Shown: positions 22,116 to 33,777 of the stretch, one piece after another | How the letters are laid out: the number at the start of each line of letters is the position of its first letter | Position numbering within the stretch: the first letter of the stretch is position 1 | Source of the DNA: Lingula anatina | Taxonomy: Eukaryota > Brachiopoda > Lingulata > Lingulida > Lingulidae | Length of the DNA stretch: 64,000 nucleotides | Assembly: GCF_001039355.2 (NCBI RefSeq) | Contig: NW_019776036.1 | Coordinates: forward strand, 1-64,000 | Direction: 5' to 3' | Position numbers and translations under genes: made by a program | The notes under the pieces: generated by a model | Databases searched by the model: none | Told to the model about the DNA's origin: nothing | Seen by the model: the letters and a program-made list of their open reading frames with translations, nothing else

Positions 22116-25100
22116 CTCTTTCATTGTTCAATAACTTAGATGAGACAAGTGTTTCCAATGTATGGGTCTTAACTAGGACTCAGTATTGCTCTAGGTCTGA
22201 ACTAGGACTGGACGTACATTCTTGCTATTATATTTTTTTATGATTAAAGAAACTTTTGTTTTTTAAGCTGTTACCATTGAACTGTATCACCCTAAGTTTC
22301 TGAGGAAAGAATGTGGCTGTCTATACTGAAATGTTCACTGTGATATACAGAGTACTGAGAGTGTTTCTCTCTCTTTTAAGTATGGTGGTACTTCATTCAC
22401 GTTTAATTTTAGAGCACTGGCAGTGACATTACTTTTGTTACAGAATACATTTCCTGTCACCCTGCCTTTCTAACTTGGGGCACCGACTCTCCTCTTTCCA
22501 CTTTATGCTTTCCATCACCAGTACAGAAAGCAGCTAAGCCAAAGCTTATCTTGTACGTAAGGGAGATTCCATTGAAATCTCTGAACCTCAGGGTAGCAGC
22601 CACTGGTCAGGGATCAACACCATAGAGTGGAACAAAACCACATGAAAACACATTTTGTTACAGCACCCTGTGGTGGTGGTGCTTTATTTTTATTAAAGAT
22701 GTTGATAGAGTAAACCACTGAATCTGTACCAAATGCCGATTCATATTGTGTTTCTGACCATGATTATTTCAATGATGTAGGTGGATTTAGACAGCCCAGC
22801 AGATCTCTGAAAACTTTCTAATTATGTACAGTTGCTGTTGTGTCAGTTTGTACTAATAGACATCACAGGAGTCTGTCTGCTTTGCCTGAGTGAAGACACA
22901 TTGAGACTAACAGTTTTTTTTTAATTGAAAATTGTGGCTGATTTGTTTTATACCTAGTCTAGTTGATTCCAGTCATAATAATGTAATGCAAATAGTGTTT
23001 AAAATGTTCCTAATCAAATTATTTTTAAAATTAAAGATGTTTTTGTTATAAAGCATGTGAATTGCTGTTCTCAACATTGTCACCAGGTACTCTGGAAGAA
23101 TGGAAATTCTACCTTGCTTCAAACTAGTTTTTTTTTTTAATTAATCAACTGACATTAGATAAGTTCATGCTGGGATCACTCGAGGATACAATTTGTTTGA
23201 GGCCAATCTAAATGAAACTCTCCCATTGACATTCACAGTCTACGTGTCGTGTCGTGTAGAACTTTCAAAAATGGAACAACATAAGCTGCCCTGTTAATTG
23301 AAATTACCTCAGGGGATGGTGTAGAACACATGGTATAGGTTTGTTACAACATTTCATCATTAAACTTTTTTATACAGATGATTGAAAAATGGGTTAAAAT
23401 TGCAGCTTATAATGCAGTTTTAGTTATTGATTTAGTACGTCTTTAGAAAAAAAATGCGTGAAGAAAATTCTTCAACCCAAAAACAAAAGTATCTTCTGAT
23501 GAAAAAAAAATGTAGTATTGTAGTCTGTGTGAAATTGAGTCAACAAACAAACCTGTGATCTGAATATTTTTTTACCCCCGAAGTCAAGAAGGCATGTTCA
23601 GTTGAGAGATCCATTATTTTCCTGAATTGCCTTGAGCTGGAAGTTGTTATCAGGGTATGAAATGTGCAGTTGAAGTGTGCCCTGCAACGGGCCAAGACTG
23701 ATTACAATATTTCCCCCAAATTTCTTAACATAAGAGTTTGCGACTGCCAGATTTGTCTATTGTACACAGTTCAGTGAGGCTTCTTTCATGCTGGCTTTAT
23801 TAATTCATGGATTTGTTATTGGCTTTGGGTAACCACTGAACCTCAGAAATTTCCCTTTGATAAATCTTAAATTAAATTGATGAAACCGCACTTATAAATA
23901 AAACCTCCTATCACTGTTGAAAAATGGTATGCATTAGCAGTTGTTTTGGAAGTTTTTAGATATATATATATTTTTTTTTTTGGGGGGGGGGGGGCGGAGG
24001 TAAATAGCAAAAAAAATTTTTGCTCTAAAAGTAGTTCTTCGTGGACTTGGAACTGTATAAAATTTGTTCAGGTTCTATGACCATGATTCACTCATTGATT
24101 TGTAGTAGAAAGAAAGGAAGCTGTTGTCTTGTGAATGGTTAAATGGTTAGGAAGATGTTTTTCCCATAGTAGTAGCATGTCTGTTTAAGGGCCACTGAGA
24201 CTTGAAATATTTGCTCATGTGTGAAAAATTAGTGAAGAACAAGAACACACAAGCTCTAACAAAATCCTCCAGGAAGGAACTGTATACTTAGCGATACTTT
24301 GTTCAGCTTAGTCCATAACTTTGCTCCAGATGGCAAAAAAATAACATTGCACTTGTAAGATCAAAAAAAAAAAAAATCCATTCAGGCTGCCACAAGGGTA
24401 ATGTGTCTGTCCAATAAGGTATAAAATAGATTTTATATTTTGTTAATTAATTCATCTGTATTAATTTTGTTCATTCAGATAAAGATGTCTGAACATTCTT
24501 AATGGTAATTTGTGTGTGAAATAGAATTGACACCATATATAATGTTATTGATCAACATTCAGAAAAAGTTTGAAACAGAATGTTCATTAGCATGTGGTTT
24601 CATTTGTTTATTCAACCGAAAATGAGTCAAGATGCATTAATTTGCCAGTCTCTAAATATCAGTGTCTAAAATGAAGCCATAAAGATTTAAAAAGTTTATG
24701 AGCTTTACTTTGAAGTTTTTTTCCCCCATTTCTTACTAGTACCTCCACATAAAGTTTGTGCATGTGTGTTCTTCTGCGTGATTTGATTTAAAACTATGTA
24801 CTGTATTTATAAAATCACACAGAGAGACGCGCTTTAGTGTAATTATTGTTCAGTATCAATATTTGAATTAAGAAGATTTTTTTGCCCAAGTCAAGTATGA
24901 ACACAGAACAGAGGCATATTGGAGATAAAATTATGAGTTTAATGTTGAAAAGTAAAATTGAGAATTTAGTGTTGAAATGCAAACAGAAATATGCTTTTTC
25001 TTATGTATTTTGGCAAAATATTGCTGCCCTGAACCTGGGTTAATTATCAATGTGTTACTGAAGCAGACATTTAGTCAAATGATGTAAAGATTTTATAAAA

Positions 25101-28100
25101 ATATAAATGTTCAGATATATCGAAATTATGATAACTTGCACCATCAATTCTGAAATTTAAACAAATTTGTTTTTTCAGGATAAGAACAGATCACAATGTG
25201 GATAAAACCGCAGAAATGTTGCGAGAGTGGCTGCAGCACATTTATTCACAGTATCACTCTGTGGACTTCAAGGCAGATGACGATGACAATGTGCAAACAG
25301 GTAATGGGACGGGCGGTTACCTTGATGGTGTTTCAAGTTACATTTGGACAAGTAATCATTGCCAAAACTGCAGAGGTATGTGAGGAACCATATTGCATGC
25401 TGTAGACAGAAAGCAACCTAACATGGAGGCAACTTGGACCTAGATCATCAACAACTTTAAAAAGTCTAATACATAGGCTTTCCCTTTGTGTTTTTTGTGT
25501 CAGTCTTTTGGCTTTTATGATTATTTTATTTTATTTTATTTTATTTGGGATGGAATAAGAAAGTCAAGTACTTTTCAACCTTTTTGGAAAAATAGTTAAC
25601 CTGTTTGCCCATATTTTTTTTCTCAGTGTTTGTCCTATAAAAAGATATACCTTATCTTAATACAAAAGCTAATGGTTGAGGTCCAAGTTGCATCATGAGA
25701 GACACCACATATTTCCTGGAATGTATAGCTGCTAGGATTCCACACCCTTGCTTGGCACAGTGTGTATATATTGTATGTATATATATATATACAGGTACAT
25801 GTACACATTCATACTGTCCTGTGTATTTGTCCATAAGATCTTCTTGAAGCATGCAACTGAAATTTTCAACATTGGCCACCAGCCCTGGGGACCTTGAGCA
25901 AGCTAGGGTTAAGAACTGAAAATTAATTTTCGTGGATTTCCATTACTAGTATGCATATTATGTAATTAAAGATGGCATTGTTGTTCACACTTTCCATATT
26001 CTTTAATGCAACATGAAGTAACACAACATTTTAGCCAATACACCTGGCAAATAGATGGTTAAAAGACAAGAACATTACACTATGTGAAAAAACTTGGACA
26101 GTACACACAAAATTGGCTTATGTCCCAAATGTTATCAGAGTTGACATAACTCAACAATGAGTTAGTCTTGGAAGCTATTTCACTGGGTTCATTCATCCGA
26201 TCTGATAGGCCAACCAACAGCTGTTGTTAAGTAAGAAGTATTACTTCAGCCAAAGTTGTTTTATGCCAAAGTGCTGTGAACCCAAAATTTGAAAAAAAAA
26301 AAGTAATTTAAAATAATGCAGAATGCAACTGTACTTAACGTTTTTAATCTCTGTCCCTCCCCACTCCAAAAGAACAAGAAAGAAAGAAAATAAAGGCTCA
26401 GGATGTTTAATTTTTACAGACAAGAAGCAGTGATAATTTTTTTATGATTTAATTGTTTTTATTAATCAGATAATAATAATTTTGATTCACCATAAAGATA
26501 TATAAACCTTAAACATTGTTCTGTAAAAATCCAATTTTATTATCCAACACTGTAAACTGGTAGTCTAATCGTGTCATAGCAGTGGAGTTCACTTTCCAGG
26601 TTTGGTGTCTCCTGGGATGCTTTTGTTGGCAATGGGATTGTGCCGATGTCACTTTTACTTTTAAAATGTTGTTTATAACCCCGTCAACCAGTTGTTCGAA
26701 GTGAAAATGACTTTGTTTTAAGGTCAAAAGATAATACAAGAAACCCATTACCAAGTCGTGAGTACAAGTGTTCAAGAATATCAGCTCACTAGTACATCAA
26801 TATCAACATCAAATACAAACATCTTTAAAGTTGAAAACATGGGCGATGATGTATCAGTTTTTTTCACAAGCAAGACATCTGTGATTTTTATAATATAACC
26901 AGATTCCAGTTTTATATTTGGGAATTTTCCAATTGGGTGGTTAAAGCCAACAGAATTGCAGGAAATAACTGCAGAGGATGGCAGCTCATTGGATTCTTGT
27001 TTTAAGGAAATACTTGTCTCAATAAATATCTGTTATTTTCTTGGCAGGAAAAATTGTTAAGTCAATGAAAAGGTTGACTTTGTGCAAGTTGAAGAGTATG
27101 CTGTAAACTCATTCCCTAGGGTGTTGACTGTGAGACCTATGTCGTCTTTGTCACATTTCATAGCCAGACTCGCCATTTTGAAGCATATTAAAGTGTTAAA
27201 AAGCGATTCAGCTTTATGATGAAGGAAATTGTTTTGTTGCCTCCTGCTGTGTCAGAAAAGAAAAAAGCCAAAAGGGTAACCCTGCCAGCGTCTGTTGTTT
27301 TTGGTGGGTCATATACTCCATTTCTGTTTAAAGGGAAGATTGTGGAAATAAGTACAAATTATGGAGAGGTCACCAAAAACTTATGAACATAATATCATAT
27401 TGCTTGTGATTTGTAATACATCCAATGGAAGATGTTTGAAAAAAAATTGGCATTGCATGTTTACATTGATATTCATGTTTTTTATGAATTAAGATTTTTT
27501 TGATCTAGACTACTATTAGTTGCATCACTGCTTTTAAAGCCATTTTTATAGCATATCAAAATCTGCTTATTAGTGCATGTCAAACATAGTTCACCTTTAA
27601 TTCATTTGACAGATCAACAAACTGTTTAACTGGCTAGCTTAAAAAGTACTGTAAGTTGCTCATTCTTGCTTTGTGACACTGTTACTGCATTTTAACAACA
27701 ACTTTAAGAATACAAAAATAGTTATTTTACCTTAATGATATATTTTAATGGAATTTGAAGGTCCTTTACACTTCTTAAAGTTAGACATATCCTGTCTGTA
27801 GCAAAACGTGAAATGAGTTATTTATGTATAATATAATTATAGTCTCAAATGTTTCCGGTCATTTCAGGGTTTCCTGATGCCCAGGGGCCGCTGGAGTGGT
27901 CAGCACAGAGATTTACCCATGTCATGAAGCTCAGGCAGGAAAGTTTAGAAAAAGCTAGGAAAATATGGGCAGATTATATTTTTGTAAGTACTGGGCAATC
28001 TGCATTTTTATAGAGGGTCATGTTTTATTATTTAAGGTTTTTTACAAAAAAAAATTAAAAAGAGAATCAGAATCCTGTTATACATACATTGAAATTTTGT

Positions 28101-31100
28101 CATGTTTAAAATAAAGGGAGGTATACAGACTACACTGCTGAGAAAATCAACGAGACTGAAAAAAAAAAAAATAAAGTCCCTAATCTTCTTGGTTAGGGTA
28201 CAAAATCAGGTGGAAAAAGATAACATGCTTTCTTGCCTTCTGTGAGCAAAGTGCCTGCAGTTGCATTTAAAACAACAAAGTGTGCACAAGTGCATCAATT
28301 AAATATTTTTCCTCATAAAAGCAGTCAACTTGTTGTGCAATTTTTGTTATTGTTTGAAGCGAAGAGGGGGAAAAAAGGGGGCATCTTGCTGTGGTAGAAA
28401 TTCAAAGAAAAGTACCAAACCAAATAAAAGAACACAATGAACAGTTAAGTTACACAAAAGGATATCAAGCTCTTTGGTGATATGTTGAATTCTGCAAAAT
28501 AAATTTGCACCGTGGTATTGTCATTTAATCCAAACCAGACTACCAATAACCTTATTTTTCCGTTACACATGTTGGTATTTTTCATCAAGTAAACTGGTTA
28601 CTTCAGCAGACTTCTTAACAGCAAACTGTATTAACTATATATACTGTACAAACAGTCTTGAATGAGTAACAAGGGCAGGAGTCATTGAGGATTTTCTCTC
28701 CTGTAGCAGATCCCTTGACAACTTTAATGGTCTCTAGGCGCATTTACCCAAGACCACTTTAGAATGGAAATCAGTCCCACTTGAATTACCAGACAAGTAG
28801 ACAAGAAACAGATGTAGATGAAGATGATGATATAGAAGACTGACAGGAAGACAGACAGACAGACAGAGACTGACAGGAGGATAGACAGATAAGATGAACA
28901 ATTGACAAGAGGACAGACAGACAGAGGATATAGAAGACTGACAAGAGGATAGACAGATCATAGAGATAAGGAAAACAGGCAAGAAGATAGACAGTTAGTA
29001 AGAAAGAAAGCGGAAAGAAGACAAACAGGAAGTCACATAGCCAGTCAGACAGACATTTGGTCAGGCAGTCGAACCAAAGGACAGGCATGCTAGAGAAGAG
29101 TCAATGCTATTCAAATAAACCAATTTCTGGCTAATGTAGCAATGTATGAAGGCTTCTCTTAGTCATTCATAATTTCTTTGATTATAAAATAGAAAATACT
29201 ATAAAATACAAAAAAGCTACCTGGACAAAAGTTAATGAAGTGAAGAAAGAAGTACTTCATCTGCAAATTTCTGTAAGATATTTTTTCAGAAATACAGGTA
29301 CCTTTAGATTCTTCATCAGTAACATTTAAAAGTGAAGTAATATGGCACCTTCTCTGTGGAGTTTTTCAAACCTGATTTAAATTTTTTTTTTTGCATTTTA
29401 TTCAGCATTTAAATGAAGCTGAAAGGTTTCATCCTGCTTTCTGCTTGTTTTGGCTCTAGTTTATGGCGTTTTTCATGCACAGTAAACTTCGACGTGTTTG
29501 AACAGTGCACACAAACCTGGATAGAACTTGATAAAGTAAAAAAAAATTATTTGGAAGGCTATTCAGGGGTAAAGCAGTATTTTAAAGCAGAGTTGCTTGG
29601 TGTGTGAACAGACGTTGAATTATGTATGTTTGAAAAGTCAAATTTTAGATTTATATTGCCTTTAAAAACAATAAGTACACAATGTCACAAAAAGTTAAAT
29701 GTTCTGGGTACCAAATATAATGTACTGGTCGTGTTTATTTGGACTGTTATATTTGGGCATAATTATGACATGGTTTAATTCTTTTAGTTTGTAGATGCAG
29801 ACAATATTTTACAGAACAATCAGACTTTATCTGTTTTGACCTCATATTCACAGTGAGTACTTTTATTTGTGATTGTATTTCCTAATAAAGTGTCAATGAC
29901 AACTGTTACAGTTCTGTAAATTTTTACAAAAATACTACATATCTTTGTATCATATTTAAATTGAAAATACTACATATCTTTGCATCATATTTGAATTGAA
30001 ATCTCCATAGCAATATGCATTCCTTTAATTTCTTAATGTTTCCATCAATTTTCCTTCTGTCCAGTCTTGATATTTCCATTATTTCTAAAAGAATACAAAT
30101 TTCATTCATTTTCAAAATGATGTTATTAAGCTAATGAAAGAATCTTATTTGACGGTAACTTAACATACTTTTTTGTTTTGTTTATAGAACTGTTGTTGCT
30201 CCAATGCTGAATTCCTCGTCCCAGTACTCCAATTTCTGGGGTGGCATGGATGAAACGGTAAGGAAACAAATACACGCATGTCATTTACAGCATACACAGT
30301 TTGATAATCATTTCAAACACAGTTCAGTTGCAGTAAATGAAAATTGGTGTGTAACAAACATAAACTATTTACAGCAATTATGGCAGTCATCATAGTCCAG
30401 TTAAAAAATGGAATTTATCTTAACAGGTCTTCGTTGTAAATATCAAAGCTGGAGCTTACTTTATATTTAAAATAATTGATTTCAAATCTTTTGACAATTA
30501 CAGGGCTATTATAAGCGAACGCCTGAATATGGGCCTATTCGGATGCGCCAGATGAGGGGACTCTATAAAGTTGCTCTAGTACATTCCACATTTATTATTA
30601 ACTTGCGAAATGAAGATTCCCAGCATCTCGCCTTTTATCCACCTCCTGAGGGTTATGAGGGTCCTTATGATGATGTCATCATATTTGCGGCAATTGCCAA
30701 TAGAGCAAGTAAGTATTGGTTTTATGGATAAGACTCGTTTCTTCATTTCTGTAAAATGTAATCTTGCATTAAAAATATACATTCCAATTTTCTGTTGCAT
30801 ATGATTTTTTTTTTAATTAAAAGGAAACAACTAAGAAATGGATTTTCAAAATACCTTGTTGAATTTTGTTTTTCTTTTCTTGAAATGATACATGGACTGT
30901 TTCATAGCAATTACTCATGTGCTGTAATTGATATTGTTTCTGCCTTTTTTTTTTTTCAAAAGATTTTCCATTATTTTAGGAGTTCCCATGTATATTGAAA
31001 ATGTCAACTTTTATGGCAGTCTCAATGCACCTCTAGATGCTCACAACACTCTAGAAGAAGAAACCGAGTTATTTATTTTCCTCAAACTGGAAGCTATGGG

Positions 31101-33739
31101 TATGGGAATTTTTGTGTATCCTTTCTTTTTCATAGGACACACTCACAAAAAACTTCTTTTCTTTCTATTTTACTGTTTATTCATGTTTATATATTATGTT
31201 TATTATTATTATTATTATTATTATATTATATTGTATAATTATGCATTATTATTATGATGTTTTTATTTGGACCTGCAGTAATGCTAATGTGTTAAATAAA
31301 TTAATTGAAATAGGTAAGTTAGTGCTGTAGTCGTCATGATTTCTATAAAGGTAGAGTGTTTGTCAAAACTAGCATTTCCAGATTTACTGATTTCCTAGGT
31401 AAGGATCCAGATAGGCAGGGTAAATGGGAATGAGTCAGTCTGTAATCTAACTCGTTTTTTTGGTAAAAAAAAATGAAAAAAAAAAAGATTTTCAGCCCGA
31501 ATCCGATACACAACACGGTCTTATACCCTAATTGAACAAGGTGTGTTTTGATGTTCTTGGCAACAATGAAGAGTTGGTCGTCTTTCTGACTGTTCTGGTC
31601 TATGGCCACAGAATTGTTTGTGTGCATGCCTGAAACAGCACCAGTTAAGCATGTAGCATAATATCAGCTGACATGTTCCCAGTGCTTCGGTCACTTGATA
31701 CTCCTGACTTGGGGGTTGACTTCCGCCCTGGCAGTCTTGTTAATCTTAGTCAACCGCAGATAACATGTTAGTCATTACTCAACAATGTGTTGTAACCTCC
31801 AAGGATGCGTTAAGATTGGAGACACCTGTCCAGAAAGCCAGATCAGTTTTATTTTTCTTTAAAATTAGTAGTTAACTGTGCCTAAGGAGAAGTCCCTTAT
31901 TGATTTTTGGTTCATTTCTGTATGAATCCATTTTAAAGATAATGTTTTTTGTCTTGAATGAATTTCTCTTTATGATACGTTATACTTTATATTGTTTATT
32001 GATAATTTTTATCCAATTCCAGTGGAAGGAGTACCATTTCTCCACACTAAACATCTTCCTAAAAAACATCCACCCCAAGAAATGTTGGGCTTTGACCAGG
32101 TATGTGTGAAGCAGCTGGGAAAAGTGTCTGTTTATTTATTTATTTATAATGATAGGAATTATCTTAGTTTATGATTGTTAGTTGGTGTTTGGAAAAACAA
32201 GTGACAAGGATTTTTTTTTTTTTTTTTTATTCAAACAGCCATAAAATCAAATTCTTACCTTCATAAAATTGATATTACAAAGCACTTGTTCTGGAAGTTT
32301 ATGATCTTTATTGTACCACCAGCGTTAGCGCTGGCGGTACACATGGTTTTAGTCCCGTCCGGTCCGTTCCGCCGGCTCCTGCGGCTCCGGCGGCTCCGCC
32401 GGCTCCGCCGGCTCCGCCGCCANTGCAATTACTCATGTGCTGTTAATTGATATTGTTTCTGCCCTTTTTTTTTTTCCAAAAGATTTTCCATTATTTTAGG
32501 AGTTCCCATGTATATTGAAAATGTCAACTTTTATGGCAGTCTCAATGCACCTCTAGATGCTCACAACACTCTAGAAGAAGAAACCGAGTTATTTATTTTC
32601 CTCAAACTGGAAGCTATGGGTATGGGAATTTTTGTGTATCCTTTCTTTTTCATAGGACACACTCACAAAAAACTTCTTTTCTTTCTATTTTACTGTTTAT
32701 TCATGTTTATATATTATGTTTATTATTATTATTATTATTATTATATTATATTGTATAATTATGCATTATTATTATGATGTTTTTATTTGGACCTGCAGTA
32801 ATGCTAATGTGTTAAATAAATTAATTGAAATAGGTAAGTTAGTGCTGTAGTCGTCATGATTTCTATAAAGGTAGAGTGTTTGTCAAAACTAGCATTTCCA
32901 GATTTACTGATTTCCTAGGTAAGGACCCAGATAGGCAGAGTAAATGGGAATGAGTCAGTCTGTAATCTAACTAGTTTATTTGGTAAAAAAATGAAAAAAA
33001 AAAAAGATTTTCAGCCAGAATCCGATACACAATATGGTCTTATACCCTAATTGAACAAGGTGTGTTTTGATGTTCTTGGCAACAATGAAGAGTTGGTCGT
33101 CTTTCTGACTGTTCTGGTCTATGGCCACAGAATTGTTTGTGTGCATGCCTGTAACAGCACCAGTTAAGCATGTAGCATAATATCAGCTGACATGTTCCCA
33201 GTGCTTTGGTCACTTGATACTCCTGACTTGGGGGTTGACTTCCGCCCTGGCAGTCTTGTTAATCTTAGTCAACCGCAGATAACATGTTAGTCATTACTCA
33301 ACAATGTGTTGTAACCTCCAAGGATGCGTTAAGATTGGAGACACCTGTCCAGAAAGCCAGATCAGTTTTATTTTTCTTTAAAATTAGTAGTTAACTGTGC
33401 CTAAGGAGAAGTCCCTTATTGATTTTTGGTTCATTTCTGTATGAATCCATTTTAAAGATAATGTTTTTTGTCTTGAATGAATTTCTCTTTATGATACGTT
33501 ATACTTTATATTGTTTATTGATAATTTTTATCTAATTCCAGTTGAAGGAGTACCATTTCTCCACACTAAACATCTTCCTAAAAAACATCCACCCCAAGAA
33601 ATGTTGGGCTTTGACCAGGTATGTGTAAAGCAGCTGGGAAAAGTGTCTGTTTATTTATTTATTTATTTATTTATTTATAATGATAGGAATTATCTTAGTT
33701 TAAGATTGTTAGTTGGTGTTTGGAAAAACAAGTGACAAG

Positions 33740-33777
<38 letters not shown>

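Larger units (their letters stand above)
14937..25178 (+). other. COLGALT intron 1 (10.2 kb)
   Basis: This intron is AT-rich and contains no recognisable gene on either strand. It holds a TTA repeat (15247-15273), a MITE arm (15309-15366), a poly-C tract (18443-18458), repeat copy C (21636-21953), a CA microsatellite (22061-22112) and a poly-G run near 23982-23994. The open frames inside it look like chance or repeat artefacts. Confidence 0.7.

Noticed and set aside
21992-22243. Plus-strand frame with a His-Thr run
   Set aside because: It is a translation of the CA microsatellite.
28841-28980. Possible CRISPR-like spaced repeats
   Set aside because: The units are tetranucleotide-based, imperfect, without unique spacers, and the DNA is eukaryotic.
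28734-29088. Two minus-strand frames rich in Cys/Ser/Leu
   Set aside because: They are translations of the GACA/GATAGACAGA minisatellite.
31343-31627. 94-codon minus-strand frame in the exon 7-8 block
   Set aside because: It lies in COLGALT intron 7, is not preserved over its full length in the second copy, and has no domain-like content.
30908-33618. Exons 7/8 and 7'/8' as functional alternative exons
   Set aside because: The two pairs encode the same protein, flanking introns are also nearly identical, and Ns bound the copies; an assembly or allelic cause explains this better.
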